Below are positions 25,743 through 38,953 of a stretch of DNA of 64,000 bases, one piece after another (the first letter of the stretch is position 1; each line of letters starts with the position of its first letter). A program made the position numbers and the translations under genes. The notes beneath the pieces are model-generated. The model was not told the DNA's origin. It saw only the letters and a list, made by a program, of their open reading frames with translations, and made no database searches. Origin of the DNA: Pectobacterium carotovorum (GTDB lineage: Bacteria > Pseudomonadota > Gammaproteobacteria > Enterobacterales > Enterobacteriaceae); the NCBI RefSeq assembly GCF_900129615.1, contig NZ_FQWI01000001.1:806001-870000 (forward strand), given 5' to 3'.

Positions 25743-26788
25743 TGATGCCTCTCGCCGCGAAGAGATTGCTACTCTGTGGCTTATTCTGCCTTCTGACAGC
25801 CTGCGATAATCCAACACCGACGACACAGCGCCCTCTGTTGACCATTGAAGGCAAAACCATGGGGACGTTTTACAGCGTAAAAATTAGCGGCGACGTCACC
25901 GAAGACAAAACACAGCTGCAACGGGAAATCGATGCCCTGCTGGAGCAGGCCAATAACGACATTTCCACCTACCGTGACGATTCGGTACTGTCGCGTTTTA
26001 ATCAGTACCGGGGAACGGATCCCCAGCCCATCAGCAATGGCATGGCGGATATCATTCTGGCCGCGCTGCGTATCGGTAAAGCCACGCACGGCGCGATGGA
26101 TATCACCGTCGGCCCGTTGGTTAATCTCTGGGGATTCGGCCCGCAGAAGCAGCCTACGCGGATTCCCAGCCAACAGCAGATCGATTTAGCGCGGCAAAAT
26201 GTCGGGCTGCGCCACCTGAAACTGATCGGTGATGAAAAAGGCGAGTGGATTCAGAAAGACCTTCCGGATTTGTATGTCGATCTCTCCACGCTGGGCGAAG
26301 GGTACGGCGCAGACGTTCTCGCGCAGCTAATGACGCGTAAAGGGATCACCAATTATCTGGTTTCCGTCGGCGGTGCGATTTCCAGCCGTGGGGTGAACGC
26401 CGAGGGTACGCCGTGGCGTGTGGCGATTCAGAAGCCAACCGACCAGGAAAATGCAGCACAGGCGGCGGTGAATTTGCAGGGTTATGCGATCAGCACCTCC
26501 GGCAGCTATCGGAATTATTTTGAGGAAGACAGCAAGCGCTATTCTCACGTTATCGATCCCGAGACGGGCAGACCGATTACTCATCAGTTGGTTTCTGCAA
26601 CCGTGATTGCGCCAACCGCGCTGGAAGCCGATGGCTGGGATACGGGTTTAATGGTGTTGGGAACGGAGAAGGCGTTGAAGCTGGCGGAACAGCAGGGGTT
26701 GGCGGTTTATCTGATTACCAAAACGGATAAGGGCTTTAGCGCAGTGATGACGCCACAGTTCAAATCCTTCCTGATTGCAGCACCGTGA
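25743..26788 (+). CDS. apbE: FAD:protein FMN transferase, lipoprotein ApbE
   Basis: ApbE attaches FMN to Thr/Ser of periplasm-facing flavoproteins such as the Rnf/Nqr subunits. The 348-residue chain starts with a lipoprotein signal (lipobox LLTAC near residue 20), then the conserved TIEGKTMGTFYSVKI, ISTYRDDSVLSRFNQY, MDITVGPLVNLWGFG and YSHVIDPETGRP blocks, the last binding Mg/FAD. The start was placed after CAGGAG at 25729-25734; the frame is open upstream into rprA. It stands alone here, not beside rnf or nqr genes. Confidence 0.92.
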
Positions 26789-26822
26789 TTTTCAGCACGG
26801 CTTGCGATAAGCGGCGGCCGAG

Positions 26823-26927
26823 CGGTGGTAATGGATAGATCGTAAAGACGCTGTAAATACATCCCTGTACGCTCGGATTGCGCCATCCATGGCGCAAACG
26901 CTTTACTCTTCTATTCCATTACCACCG
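26823..26927. repeat. 105-bp nested palindrome between apbE and ppsA
   Basis: Outer arms CGGTGGTAATGGATAG (26823-26838) and CTATTCCATTACCACCG (26911-26927) pair with one bulged base. GTAAAG/CTTTAC pair inside, and the core TGCGCCATCCATGGCGCA is a tight hairpin. It lies between the convergent ends of apbE and ppsA, so it may terminate or protect both messages. The core resembles intergenic repeats I remember from Pectobacterium/Serratia, without a search. Confidence 0.75.
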
Positions 26928-27001
26928 TTTTCATTCTGTAAATATTGTTTCAACAACCTGAATGGCTGATGACTACAGATATCAGACACCCACAGTACGG
27001 A

Positions 27002-29380
<2,379 letters not shown>

Positions 29381-29481
29381 CGAAAATAATCCTTTCTGCA
29401 TACAATTAGGGTATGAAAGAGTTCGGTTGAGAATCGCCTCAACGCAATCAGGTTAGCATAGCGTTTTGATGAACATGGACA

Positions 29482-29497
29482 GGTGAATCGATCAACC
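29482..29497 (-). promoter_or_regulatory. Candidate Cra (FruR) site upstream of ppsA
   Basis: GGTGAATCGATCAACC is an imperfect palindrome sharing TGAATCGAT with the Cra consensus TGAATCGATTCA. It lies about 100 bp before the ppsA start, just above a plausible -10 (TATGCT on the minus strand near 29459). Cra activates ppsA in E. coli from about position -45, which fits. Confidence 0.55.
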
Positions 29498-29680
29498 TAT
29501 GAAAAAAAACTGATTTCACGGCGAATGATTGCTTAACACGGTAAAAATCCAATATCGTAGAAGATTAGTATTCTTTATCATGAAGATAATGAAATGGCGT
29601 TTTAATAAAAGTATTCTTGAAACGCAATTTTTGACGAGGTTAACGTGTTCGAGCTGTCGGAAATATCACAAGGGGGTTAT

Positions 29681-30502
29681 GTGGAAAGAAACGTATTTTA
29701 TGTCTCGGACGGTACAGCCATTACGGCAGAAGTACTGGGTCATGCGGTGTTATCCCAGTTCCCCGTGAACACGGTTAGCTATACCTTACCTTTCGTGGAA
29801 AGTGAAGCTCGCGCCAAAGCCGTGTGTGAGCAAATCAATACGCTATATCAGCAAACCGGTGTGCGCCCGCTGGTGTTTTACTCCATCGTCACGCCGACCG
29901 TGCGTAACATTATTACCAGCAGCGACGGGTTTTGCCAGGACATCGTACAGGCGCTGGTTGCTCCCTTGCAGGAAGAATTGAACACGCCGCCTACGCCGAT
30001 TGCCAACCGCACTCACGGTTTGACGGCCAATAACCTAAGCAAATACGACGCCCGTATTGCCGCCATCGATTATACGCTGGCGCACGATGACGGCATTTCG
30101 CTGCGCAACCTCGATCAGGCACAGGTTATTTTGCTGGGTGTGTCACGCTGCGGTAAAACGCCGACCAGCCTGTATCTGGCGATGCAGTTCGGCATTCGCG
30201 CCGCCAACTATCCTTTTATTGCCGATGATATGGATAACCTGCGTCTGCCTGACGCGTTAAAACCTTTCCAGCACAAGCTATTCGGGCTCACTATTGATGC
30301 CGAACGGCTGGCGGCCATTCGGGAAGAGCGTCGGGGAAACAGTCGCTACGCTTCGTTGCGCCAGTGCCGCATGGAACTCAGTGAAGTTGAAGCGCTATTT
30401 CGCAAACATCAGATTAAATATCTCAATACCACCAATTATTCCGTTGAGGAAATTTCCGCCAAAATCATCGACATTCTCGGCATGAGTCGGAGAATGTACT
30501 AG
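29681..30502 (+). CDS. ppsR: PEP synthase regulatory protein (kinase/pyrophosphorylase)
   Basis: PpsR (YdiA, DUF299) phosphorylates a threonine of PpsA using ADP and removes it by phosphorolysis, switching PpsA off and on. The P-loop [17 protein letters not shown], the [11 protein letters not shown] stretch and the C-terminus STNYSVEEI-like TTNYSVEEI are conserved. The start is GTG at 29681 ([15 protein letters not shown]) because AGGGGG precedes it; a GTG at 29645 in the same frame would add 12 residues without support. Length 273. Confidence 0.93.
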   Translation: MERNVFYVSDGTAITAEVLGHAVLSQFPVNTVSYTLPFVESEARAKAVCEQINTLYQQTGVRPLVFYSIVTPTVRNIITSSDGFCQDIVQALVAPLQEELNTPPTPIANRTHGLTANNLSKYDARIAAIDYTLAHDDGISLRNLDQAQVILLGVSRCGKTPTSLYLAMQFGIRAANYPFIADDMDNLRLPDALKPFQHKLFGLTIDAERLAAIREERRGNSRYASLRQCRMELSEVEALFRKHQIKYLNTTNYSVEEISAKIIDILGMSRRMY

Positions 30503-30705
30503 TACATGATAGTTTTTTTATCCTGATGCGGTTGTAATGTGCGCCATTTCGTTTATTGTGTGCACCATCACTTCCCGGCATTTCGCCGCTGCGAAGCAAC
30601 CTTTTAGTCGGAAACATAGCCTGAAAACGCTGTCTGGAAACACTGTCATGTCCATGCATTTCGGTGAAGACAGGTTTTCGGCTTGACCGTATTCAGAGAT
30701 AAAAC

Positions 30706-31752
30706 ATGCTGCAAACAGATGAACTGCGGAGCGCGCGCATCGAGAGTCTGGTTACGCCTCAAACGCTACTCGCCAGACTCCCGATTACCCCTGCCGTTGC
30801 CGAAAATGTCACCTCGTCACGCAAGAAAATTGAAGCCATTCTAACGGGTCAAGATCCTCGTTTACTCGTCGTGGTTGGTCCGTGTTCCATCCATGACACC
30901 GATAGCGCGTTAGATTATGCGCGCCGTCTGGCTGCACTACGCACGCAGTATCAGGATCGACTGGAAGTCGTCATGCGCACCTATTTTGAAAAACCGCGCA
31001 CGGTGGTGGGCTGGAAGGGACTCATTTCCGATCCCGCGCTCAATGGAACCTTCCAGGTGAATGAAGGGCTGGAAATTGCACGCCGCCTGCTGCTGGACGT
31101 CAACCAGCTTGGATTGCCGACCGCGACGGAATTCCTCGATATGGTCACTGGCCAATATATCGCCGACCTGATTAGCTGGGGCGCGATTGGCGCGAGAACT
31201 ACCGAAAGCCAGATCCACCGGGAAATGGCCTCAGCGCTATCCTGCCCTGTTGGCTTCAAGAACGGGACGGACGGTAATACACGTATCGCCGTCGATGCCA
31301 TTCGTGCCGCTCGCGCCCAGCATATGTTTCTCTCGCCGGATAAGCAGGGCTTCATGTCGGTCTACAAAACGCAGGGCAACCCGTTTGGCCACATTATTAT
31401 GCGTGGCGGGAAAAAACCGAACTACCGCGCGGAAGATATCGCCGCCGCCTGCGATCATCTGCGTGAATTCTCGCTGCCCGAACATCTGGTGATCGATTTT
31501 AGTCACGCCAACTGTCAGAAACAGCACCGCCGTCAGCTCGACGTTGCCAATGACATCTGCCAGCAAATTCGCGCGGGTTCACGCGCCATTGCGGGCATCA
31601 TGGCGGAAAGTTTCTTAATCGAAGGCAACCAGCCGGCGATCAATCCTCTGGCATTGACGTATGGGCAATCCATTACCGATCCGTGCCTGAGCTGGCAGGA
31701 TACCGAAACGCTGCTGGCACGTCTGACAGACGCCGTCGACAGTCGTTTTTAA
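30706..31752 (+). CDS. aroH: 3-deoxy-7-phosphoheptulonate synthase, Trp-sensitive type
   Basis: This class I DAHP synthase condenses PEP and erythrose-4-phosphate, the first shikimate step. The VVGPCSIHD, RTYFEKPRTVVGWKGLI and GFKNGTDGN blocks are intact, length 348. It resembles E. coli AroH (LRSARIESLVTP start) more than AroF or AroG, and lies beside ppsR as in E. coli, so tryptophan feedback is inferred by orthology. A hairpin (GCTGGCACACT/AGTGTGTCAGC, 31763-31798) after the stop may terminate it. Confidence 0.94.
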   Translation: MLQTDELRSARIESLVTPQTLLARLPITPAVAENVTSSRKKIEAILTGQDPRLLVVVGPCSIHDTDSALDYARRLAALRTQYQDRLEVVMRTYFEKPRTVVGWKGLISDPALNGTFQVNEGLEIARRLLLDVNQLGLPTATEFLDMVTGQYIADLISWGAIGARTTESQIHREMASALSCPVGFKNGTDGNTRIAVDAIRAARAQHMFLSPDKQGFMSVYKTQGNPFGHIIMRGGKKPNYRAEDIAAACDHLREFSLPEHLVIDFSHANCQKQHRRQLDVANDICQQIRAGSRAIAGIMAESFLIEGNQPAINPLALTYGQSITDPCLSWQDTETLLARLTDAVDSRF

Positions 31753-31762
31753 TCCGATATAC

Positions 31763-31798
31763 GCTGGCACACTCACCTTCCCCGGTAGTGTGTCAGCC
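31763..31798 (+). terminator. Hairpin after aroH
   Basis: GCTGGCACACT and AGTGTGTCAGC pair with one G-U around a 14-base loop. The following bases, CATTTTCC, are only mildly T-rich, so it is a moderate terminator candidate separating aroH from the hmu genes. Confidence 0.6.
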
Positions 31799-31914
31799 AT
31801 TTTCCTGCTTTCCCGCCGCCCATCTCGCTATCTCGCAGCACGTAAATACCTCTTACGATTCCTCTTATTCCACTTATTAAGAAAACTTCACTTGAGGTTG
31901 CGTTTTTGTTACAT

Positions 31915-31933
31915 GAAAATGATTATCATTCAT
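31915..31933 (+). promoter_or_regulatory. Fur box upstream of hmuS
   Basis: GAAAATGATTATCATTCAT matches 14 of 19 positions of the Fur consensus and has the perfect core ATGATTATCAT. TATAAT follows at 31937-31942, so bound Fur would cover the -35/-10 region of the hmuSTUV promoter. Confidence 0.85.
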
Positions 31934-31969
31934 TGCTATAATCAACACGACAACGATTAAGGGAACGAG

Positions 31970-33019
31970 ATGCAGACGTCCATTTACCAACAATACCTCC
32001 AGGCTAAAGTAGAACATCCGCGCAAATACGCCCGCGATCTGGCTGCACAACTCGGCATCAGCGAAGCGGAATTGACGCACGCCCGCGTCGGACACGATGC
32101 ACAGCGTCTACAGGGTGATGCCAAAGTTTGGCTCAGTGCACTGGAACAGGTTGGTAATACCAAGTCGATCACGCGCAACGAATACGCTGTGCATGAGCAT
32201 ACCGGTTACTATCAAAACCAGACGCTTGATGGGCACGCTGGTCTTATCCTCAACCCGCGCGAGTTAGATCTGCGTTTGTTCCTTTCTCAATGGGCTTCCG
32301 CCTTTGCGCTGCGTGAAAATACCGCACGCGGTGAGCGCCAGAGCATTCAATTTTTCGATCATCAAGGTGATGCCATTCTGAAGGTCTACACGACCGACAC
32401 CACAGACATGGACGCCTGGCAGCTATTTGTTGAGAAATTTACCAGCAGCGACAACCCCGCGTTGGCACTTCGTCCAGCAAACAGCGTAGCAGCCGAGCCG
32501 ATCGTTGCCCATAATCCTCAGCTTGAAGCAGACTGGCGTGCGATGACGGATGTGCATGATTTCTTCATTTTGCTCAAGCGCTATAACCTGACGCGTCAGC
32601 AGGCGTTTAACTCGGTCGCTGACGATCTGGCCTACCGTGTAGAAAACGATGCGCTGTCACAGATTCTGTTTGCCGCGCGTGAAGATCAGAACGAGATCAT
32701 GGTATTTGTCGGTAACCGTGGCTGTGTGCAAATCTTCACCGGTACGCTTGAGCGTGTAGAGCGTATGGAGCAGCATGCGGAATGGATTAACATCTTTAAT
32801 AAAGATTTCACCCTGCATCTGATCGAAGGCGCGATCGCTGAAAGTTGGATCACGCGTAAACCGACAGCCGACGGTATTGTGACCAGCCTCGAACTCTATG
32901 CCGCAGACGGCTCTCAAATTGCACAACTCTTTGGGCAACGTACCGAAGGCACGCCGGAACAACAGCAGTGGCGCGACCAGATCGATGCCCTGAAACCGCA
33001 TAAGGATCTCGCCGCATGA
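31970..33019 (+). CDS. hmuS: Haem-degrading/haem-trafficking protein HmuS
   Basis: HmuS/HemS/ChuS proteins take haem in the cytoplasm and release its iron. The 349-residue chain has the tandem repeat of the family: an N-terminal half (about 1-170, with [20 protein letters not shown]) and a C-terminal half (about 185-345, with [16 protein letters not shown] and [15 protein letters not shown]). First gene of hmuSTUV, directly behind a Fur box; its stop overlaps the hmuT start by four bases. No TonB-dependent receptor gene precedes it. Confidence 0.92.
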   Translation: MQTSIYQQYLQAKVEHPRKYARDLAAQLGISEAELTHARVGHDAQRLQGDAKVWLSALEQVGNTKSITRNEYAVHEHTGYYQNQTLDGHAGLILNPRELDLRLFLSQWASAFALRENTARGERQSIQFFDHQGDAILKVYTTDTTDMDAWQLFVEKFTSSDNPALALRPANSVAAEPIVAHNPQLEADWRAMTDVHDFFILLKRYNLTRQQAFNSVADDLAYRVENDALSQILFAAREDQNEIMVFVGNRGCVQIFTGTLERVERMEQHAEWINIFNKDFTLHLIEGAIAESWITRKPTADGIVTSLELYAADGSQIAQLFGQRTEGTPEQQQWRDQIDALKPHKDLAA

Positions 33020-33834
33020 AAAACTGGCTATTCCCCCTGCTATTGACACTCCCGCTGGGGGTGTCTGCTGCCGAACGTATCGTTTCTATCGGCGGCGACG
33101 TCACGGAAATCATCTATGCGCTGGGCGCGGAGAAAGATCTGGTTGCGCGTGATAGCACCAGTCTGCACCCGGAAGCCGTGAAGAAACTGCCTGACGTGGG
33201 CTACATGCGCCACCTCAACGCGGAAGGTATTCTGGCCATGAAACCGTCACTGGTTCTCGCCAGCGATCTGTCCCAGCCATCGCTCATCCTGCAGCAGGTA
33301 GCGGACAGCGGCACAAAAGTGGTTCATGTAACCGCCGAGCCATCGCTAGATGCGGTGCCGAAGAAAATCGGGGCCATTGCTCAGACGCTAGGAAAAGACG
33401 CAGAAGGTAAAAAACTGACGGAAACTTATCAGCAGCAACTGGCAGCAGTCAAAACCTCACCGCTGCCGGTTAACGTGCTGTTCGTTCTCAGCCACGGCGG
33501 CATGACCGCACTGGCTGCGGGTAAAAATAGTCCGCCAGACACGATTATCCGCAGTGCCGGATTAAAAAATGCCATGCAAAACGTTGAGCGCTACCAGCCA
33601 TTGTCACAGGAAGGCGTGATTGCCAGTGCGCCGGATCTGATTCTGATATCCAGTCAGGGGCTGAAAACGTTGGGTGGTGAAGCACAGGTCTGGAAATTAC
33701 CCGGTTTGGCATTGACGCCTGCGGGTAAAAACAAGCGTCTGTTAGTGGTCGATGACATGGCGATGCTGGGCTTCACGCTCGAAACGCCAGCGCTGATGGC
33801 GACGCTGCGTCAGACAGCCGAAGCGATCAAATGA
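33016..33834 (+). CDS. hmuT: Haem ABC transporter, periplasmic binding protein
   Basis: HmuT carries haem in the periplasm to HmuUV. The 272-residue protein has a signal peptide (about 1-18) and a class III binding fold starting [21 protein letters not shown], the usual opening of haem-binding proteins of this family. The conserved [20 protein letters not shown] block is present. Start and stop overlap neighbouring genes by ATGA junctions, showing a tightly coupled operon. Confidence 0.94.
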   Translation: MKNWLFPLLLTLPLGVSAAERIVSIGGDVTEIIYALGAEKDLVARDSTSLHPEAVKKLPDVGYMRHLNAEGILAMKPSLVLASDLSQPSLILQQVADSGTKVVHVTAEPSLDAVPKKIGAIAQTLGKDAEGKKLTETYQQQLAAVKTSPLPVNVLFVLSHGGMTALAAGKNSPPDTIIRSAGLKNAMQNVERYQPLSQEGVIASAPDLILISSQGLKTLGGEAQVWKLPGLALTPAGKNKRLLVVDDMAMLGFTLETPALMATLRQTAEAIK

Positions 33835-34835
33835 CGTCACGCTTTCACCCGCGCACGTGGTTGATCGCACTGCTGTTACTGATGGTGGCACTGATGGTCG
33901 GTGCCGCCAACATGGGCGCGCTGACCCTATCGCTCAAGATGTTATGGCAAACGCCGCTTGACGATCCAATCTGGCATATCTGGTTGAATATCCGCGTACC
34001 CCGTGTGCTGCTGGCGATCCTCGTCGGCGGCGCGCTGGCCTGTTCCGGCGCGATTATGCAGGGGTTATTTCGCAATCCGCTCGCCGATCCTGGCCTGCTT
34101 GGGATCAGCAGCGGTGCCGCACTCTGCGTCGCGCTAACCATTGTGCTGCCGCTTGGCCTTCCCCCGCTGCTGGCGCTTTACGGCCCGATGTTTGCCGCTT
34201 TCGCGGGTAGTCTGGCAATTACGGCGATTATTTTCATCCTCAGCCGCTCCGAACAGGGTGGATTAACGCGATTATTGCTGGCAGGCATCGCGCTCAATGC
34301 ACTGTGCCTTGCCCTCATCGGCGTGTTGACCTACATCAGCACCGATCAGCAACTGCGCCAGTTCTCACTGTGGGGAATGGGGAGCCTTGGACAGGCACAG
34401 TGGCCCATGCTGCTGGTTGCCAGCACGTTGGTCATCCCTGCCACGATCGCCACGTTATACTACGCGCACCGTCTGAACGTGTTGCAATTAGGGGACGAAG
34501 AGGCGCACTACCTTGGCGTCAACGTGAAACGCACCAAGTACACGCTACTGCTGCTCAGTTCGCTGTTGGTTGGCGTAGCAGTGGCGGTCAGCGGCGTGAT
34601 CGGGTTTATCGGGCTTATCATTCCACACCTGATGCGCATGCATCTGGGTGCCGACCATCGCTGGCTCATTCCCGGTTCTATCCTCGGCGGTGCCTGCCTG
34701 CTGTTGTTTGCCGATACGCTGGCACGCACGCTGCTTTCTCCGGCAGAAATGCCCGTTGGGTTGTTAAGCAGCCTGATTGGCGGGCCATATTTCTTATGGC
34801 TGATCGTTCAGCATAAAGGACGGGGAAATGACTGA
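33831..34835 (+). CDS. hmuU: Haem ABC transporter, permease
   Basis: The 334-residue BtuC/FecCD-type permease has about ten membrane segments, the early [19 protein letters not shown] block and the late [15 protein letters not shown] coupling loop that contacts the ATPase. It should move haem across the inner membrane with HmuV. Its end overlaps hmuV by eight bases. Confidence 0.94.
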   Translation: MTSRFHPRTWLIALLLLMVALMVGAANMGALTLSLKMLWQTPLDDPIWHIWLNIRVPRVLLAILVGGALACSGAIMQGLFRNPLADPGLLGISSGAALCVALTIVLPLGLPPLLALYGPMFAAFAGSLAITAIIFILSRSEQGGLTRLLLAGIALNALCLALIGVLTYISTDQQLRQFSLWGMGSLGQAQWPMLLVASTLVIPATIATLYYAHRLNVLQLGDEEAHYLGVNVKRTKYTLLLLSSLLVGVAVAVSGVIGFIGLIIPHLMRMHLGADHRWLIPGSILGGACLLLFADTLARTLLSPAEMPVGLLSSLIGGPYFLWLIVQHKGRGND

Positions 34836-35625
34836 CTCAGCGTACGACCGGACGTTAGTCGCACGTCATCTACGCTTTCAGACCAACGGACGCTACCTGA
34901 CGGATGACGTTTCTCTGGAATTGCACAGTGGGGAAATTGTCGCGATTATCGGCCCTAACGGTGCGGGGAAATCTACCCTGCTCCGCTTACTGACCGGTTA
35001 TTTGACGCCAGATGAAGGCGAGTGCCTGTTAGCCGGACAGCCTTTTTCACACTGGCAGCCCGGCGCACTCGCAAAAACGCGTGCGGTGATGCGTCAACAT
35101 AGCGGCATGGCGTTTGCGTTTAGCGTGCGGGATGTCGTTGCGATGGGGCGTTCCCCGCATGGGCGCTACCCGAAAAATGATGATGTTATTCAGCAGGTCA
35201 TGGCGCAAACGGGCTGTCTGGAACTGGCTACGCGCGACTATCGTCAGCTTTCCGGCGGGGAGCAACAGCGTGTGCAACTGGCTCGCGTGCTGGCGCAGCT
35301 GTGGCATCCAGAGCCGACGCCGGGTTGGTTATTTCTCGATGAACCGACTTCGGCGCTGGATCTCTACCACCAGCAGCACCTCTTACGGCTGCTCAAGCAG
35401 CTTACACGCGAACAGCCGTTATCCGTATGCTGCGTCCTGCACGACCTGAATCTGGCCGCGCTGTATGCCGACCGCATTCTGCTGCTGCATGAAGGGAAGC
35501 TAGTCGCACAAGGCACGCCTGCGCAAGTGCTACAGGCCGAGACGTTGACCCACTGGTATCGCGCCGATCTCAGCGTCGGTTCACACCCTGACTACACCAT
35601 TCCGCAGGTTTATCTGCGGCAATAG
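34828..35625 (+). CDS. hmuV: Haem ABC transporter, ATP-binding protein
   Basis: The 265-residue ATPase shows Walker [10 protein letters not shown], signature [17 protein letters not shown] and Walker [13 protein letters not shown], and matches HmuV in length. It powers HmuTU. Last gene of the operon, ending 21 bp from the convergent selO. Confidence 0.94.
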   Translation: MTDSAYDRTLVARHLRFQTNGRYLTDDVSLELHSGEIVAIIGPNGAGKSTLLRLLTGYLTPDEGECLLAGQPFSHWQPGALAKTRAVMRQHSGMAFAFSVRDVVAMGRSPHGRYPKNDDVIQQVMAQTGCLELATRDYRQLSGGEQQRVQLARVLAQLWHPEPTPGWLFLDEPTSALDLYHQQHLLRLLKQLTREQPLSVCCVLHDLNLAALYADRILLLHEGKLVAQGTPAQVLQAETLTHWYRADLSVGSHPDYTIPQVYLRQ

Positions 35626-35646
35626 CCAAGTCCCCCCTGCTCCGAT

Positions 35647-37101
35647 TCAACTGGAGCAGGAAATCTCCAGATGCTTACCCCACTCTGGCGGTAACGCCGC
35701 TAAGTCGTTCTTCTCCGGCTGTTCATCAAACGGTTGGCACAGCGCCTGATGCAGACGCGCCAGCACACTGATGTCATCACTTTCCGCCCGTTCAATCGCC
35801 ATTTGTGCCAGATAATTACGCAGAATATATTTCGGGTTCGTCGCATTCATCAGCCGACGGCGTTCCTCATCGCTCTGCTCTTCCTGCATCAGCCTCTGGC
35901 GATAGGTCGCAAACCAGCTATCGAACGCGGCCCTGTCGATGAATTCATCACGAAGTGGCGAGCGCGATGCCTGCTTTTCGCTGTCTGCCAGCAGGCGGAA
36001 CGTGCGGGTGTAATCGCTGCCTTCTTGCTGCATCAAACGCAACAGCCCGACCAGCACGTCATTATCTTCAGAACTTGCGGTAAATAAGCCCAGCTTAGCG
36101 CGCATCAGCGTGCCATAGTGCTGCATCAGCGCCGGTTCGTAGCGTGCAAGCGCACGTTCCAACGTTTCCGTGTCCATCAGCCCCGACAGCGCCTGCGCCA
36201 GCCGATGCAAATTCCACAGCCCCACGGCGGGTTGATTGTCAAACGCGTAGCGCCCGCGATGGTCGGAGTGATTGCAAATGAAATCGGGCTGATAGGCATC
36301 TAAAAAGCCATAAGGGCCGTAGTCGATGGTCAGTCCCAGAATCGACATGTTGTCCGTATTCATTACGCCGTGCGCAAAACCGACAGCCTGCCAGTGTGTA
36401 ATCAGACGGGCAGTACGCTCTACCACATCGCCGAACCACAGCTCATAACGACGCTCGTCGTTTTCCCACTGCGGCCAGTGGCGGGCGATCACATACTCCA
36501 CTAACTGACGCACTTTTTCTGGCTCGCGGCGATAGTAGAAGTGCTCGAAATGACCAAAGCGCACATGGCTCTCTGCCACGCGCAGCAGCATCGCACCCTT
36601 TTCTTCCTGCTCACGCTGGACCGGATGTGTACTGGTAACAATCGTCAGCGCCCGCGTGGTAGGAATTCCCAGATGGTGCATCGCTTCCGAGGCCAGAAAT
36701 TCGCGTATTGCTGAGCGCAGCACCGCACGACCGTCGCCCATGCGCGAATATGGCGTCAGCCCCGCGCCTTTCAGATGCCAGTCCATACTGCGGCCATCTG
36801 CCAGTTGTTGTTCCCCTAGCAGGATGCCACGCCCGTCACCCAACTGACCGGCCCACACGCCAAACTGATGACCGCTATAAACCTGCGCCAGCGGTGCCAT
36901 TCCCGGCAACAAACGCTCGCCGCTCCAGACGGCATCCTGTTCTGGCGTAAACCAGTCAGACGACAGACCGAGTTCCGCGGCAAGCCCCTCGCTGTGATAA
37001 AGCAGGCGAGCGCCATGCAGCGGCGTCGGCTGTAGCGCAGTGTAGAACCCCGGCAGTTGGTCAAAATAGTGATTTTTGAATAACGGTGTTTGCTGCATCA
37101 T
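35647..37101 (-). CDS. selO: Protein adenylyltransferase SelO (YdiU)
   Basis: SelO is a pseudokinase-fold enzyme that transfers AMP to Ser, Thr or Tyr residues, reported to act in redox stress. The 484-residue chain shows [18 protein letters not shown], the [19 protein letters not shown] block and [19 protein letters not shown], which carry the inverted ATP-binding and metal residues. The C-terminus ISCSS has cysteine where eukaryotic SelO has selenocysteine. E. coli ydiU also lies near aroH. Confidence 0.93.
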   Translation of the reverse strand: MMQQTPLFKNHYFDQLPGFYTALQPTPLHGARLLYHSEGLAAELGLSSDWFTPEQDAVWSGERLLPGMAPLAQVYSGHQFGVWAGQLGDGRGILLGEQQLADGRSMDWHLKGAGLTPYSRMGDGRAVLRSAIREFLASEAMHHLGIPTTRALTIVTSTHPVQREQEEKGAMLLRVAESHVRFGHFEHFYYRREPEKVRQLVEYVIARHWPQWENDERRYELWFGDVVERTARLITHWQAVGFAHGVMNTDNMSILGLTIDYGPYGFLDAYQPDFICNHSDHRGRYAFDNQPAVGLWNLHRLAQALSGLMDTETLERALARYEPALMQHYGTLMRAKLGLFTASSEDNDVLVGLLRLMQQEGSDYTRTFRLLADSEKQASRSPLRDEFIDRAAFDSWFATYRQRLMQEEQSDEERRRLMNATNPKYILRNYLAQMAIERAESDDISVLARLHQALCQPFDEQPEKNDLAALPPEWGKHLEISCSS

Positions 37102-37274
37102 GTCTCCCTAATACCACTCTATTCAGGTGAAGAGAGCCACGCGCTCACCACACAACAATTAACGGGTAGATAGAAAGTGTAGAGGGATGGAACTGAAATT
37201 AACACGGAGGAAACGCAGGGGTATTATTTCCCTTACGTTTCCTTGTCATCGATTCGTTGAGAAAAACAGGACAT

Positions 37275-38291
37275 CTAGCGCAGGCTCTGCTCCAGCCACT
37301 CAGCCAGTTCCTGCAATTCGCTTTGCTGTTCGGGGAAGGTGGTAATCAGCGCCTGACATGCCGCCGCCAAGGCTTCTGGGCGATACGCCGTTCCCTGTAA
37401 TGCGGAGGCGAGTGCTTCTAACGGCGCGGGATTCAGGCTATCGGTATAAATCTGCGCACGGACAATCACGCCGCGCTCCACATCGAAATGTAATTCAACG
37501 CCGCCCCAGATAAAGCGGTTATCCAGTAAATGCGAGAAATCCGGCGCCTGACCGAAGTTCCATTCCCAGCTACTTTGACGCGCAAACTGTTCGCTGAATC
37601 CGGGGAGGTCCGGGTGGGCAGATGGCGAGATAATTTCCGGCTCGCACTGTTCGCCAAAATAATCAAAGAAGGCCTGCGTCACCGCCTGACAAATAGCCTG
37701 ATGATCGACAGAAGGCAGCAATTCCACCAGATTGGCGACACGGGAACGCACGGACGTAATTCCTTTTGCCTGTAGCTTCTTAACATCCGGGTTCAAATAA
37801 TCGGCTAAGCGGCTGAGATCTGCGTTCAGCAGCAGCGTGCCGTGATGGAACCCGCGATCCTTGGTTTCGCGATAGGCAGAACCGGACACCTTACGCACGC
37901 CATCCGCGGTTTCCACCACCAGATCGTTACGCCCCGAGGCGCTGGCCTTTAACCCAAGCGAACTGAGTGCATCCAGAACAATCTGCGTTGAGACGCTTTT
38001 ATCGTATTCCGGTTTGCCCGCCATGAAGGTAAAGCAGGTATTACCGAGATCGTGGAAGACCGCTCCACCGCCGCTGCTGCGTCGTGCCAGCTTGATGCCA
38101 TCTTCTTCCATCCGCCGCGTATTGCACTCTTTCCACGGATTCTGGGCGCGCCCAATGACGACGGTTTCCGCATTGCGCCATAAAAACAGTACCCGCTGCG
38201 TGGTAGGCATCTGACGAAAGATGCACTCCTCAACGGCCAGATTAAACCAGGGATCGTAAGAGTCGGAGATTAATAAACGCAGAGAGGACAT
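37275..38291 (-). CDS. lplA: Lipoate-protein ligase A
   Basis: LplA activates free lipoate with ATP and attaches it to lipoyl domains of 2-oxoacid dehydrogenases and GcvH. The 338-residue protein has the catalytic large domain with [18 protein letters not shown] and [21 protein letters not shown], and the small C-terminal domain ([11 protein letters not shown] onward). Start at [19 protein letters not shown] follows E. coli; ten extra in-frame codons upstream lack support. In E. coli lplA lies elsewhere, so its place beside nlpC differs. Confidence 0.94.
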   Translation of the reverse strand: MSSLRLLISDSYDPWFNLAVEECIFRQMPTTQRVLFLWRNAETVVIGRAQNPWKECNTRRMEEDGIKLARRSSGGGAVFHDLGNTCFTFMAGKPEYDKSVSTQIVLDALSSLGLKASASGRNDLVVETADGVRKVSGSAYRETKDRGFHHGTLLLNADLSRLADYLNPDVKKLQAKGITSVRSRVANLVELLPSVDHQAICQAVTQAFFDYFGEQCEPEIISPSAHPDLPGFSEQFARQSSWEWNFGQAPDFSHLLDNRFIWGGVELHFDVERGVIVRAQIYTDSLNPAPLEALASALQGTAYRPEALAAACQALITTFPEQQSELQELAEWLEQSLR

Positions 38292-38336
38292 GAGTGGATA
38301 GCTCCATGCTGTCAACAACACAAAATAAGGAAGGAA

Positions 38337-38810
38337 TCAGATGCGGCGAGCCTGCCAGTACGCCCGTTTCCAGTACACGTTATCCAGCGACGAGCGGATG
38401 ACGCCCTGACTGGTGGAGGCATGAATAAACTGGTCGTCTTTGTCATAAATGCCGACGTGCAGCCCACTGCTGCCGCTGCCGGTTTTGAAAAAGACCAAAT
38501 CGCCCGGTAACAGGTTATCGCGGTCAACGCGCTCGCCCAGTTCAGTTTGTTCTTCCGTGGTGCGCGGCAATTGCATGCCAAACTTATCGCGAAACGTCAG
38601 GTAGACGAAGCCTGAACAATCAACACCGTTACGATCCAGCCCGCCATAGCGATAAGGCGTTCTGTACCATTGCCCGAGTTGATCGTTTAGCTGCACCATC
38701 ACCATGATCGAATCGCTCAGACGCGCATCCGGCGGCGGGTTGTGCCGACTACTGCTACAGCCGACCAAAATCAGGCTGGCGAGGATCAAAGTATGTCGTA
38801 AACGTATCAT
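38337..38810 (-). CDS. nlpC: Lipoprotein of the NlpC/P60 peptidase family
   Basis: The 157-residue precursor has a lipobox (LILVGC) and a papain-like NlpC/P60 domain with catalytic Cys in GVDCSGFVYLTFRDKFG and His in GLHVGIYDKDDQFIHAS. Such enzymes cut peptidoglycan stem peptides. It resembles E. coli NlpC closely (RLSDSI...LNDQL and the PYRYGG block). The start at MIRLRHTL was taken since the four upstream codons weaken the signal. It follows btuCED as in E. coli, with a 143-bp gap. Confidence 0.92.
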   Translation of the reverse strand: MIRLRHTLILASLILVGCSSSRHNPPPDARLSDSIMVMVQLNDQLGQWYRTPYRYGGLDRNGVDCSGFVYLTFRDKFGMQLPRTTEEQTELGERVDRDNLLPGDLVFFKTGSGSSGLHVGIYDKDDQFIHASTSQGVIRSSLDNVYWKRAYWQARRI

Positions 38811-38953
38811 CGCGATTACCATAAAACCGCCGAGGCCATCGTCCTCTAGCGTTTGAAAATGCTAGGTATTGGATTAATTTAGCGTTTAATCGGGGTCACT
38901 GGCAAGTAAAGGCGATTTTTCCTATTTTCTGACGACGCCATTTTCTGGCAGCG

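Noticed and set aside
31753-31969. Possible hemP/ydiE gene before hmuS
   Set aside because: No ORF of 50-70 codons with the HemP pattern exists on the plus strand here.
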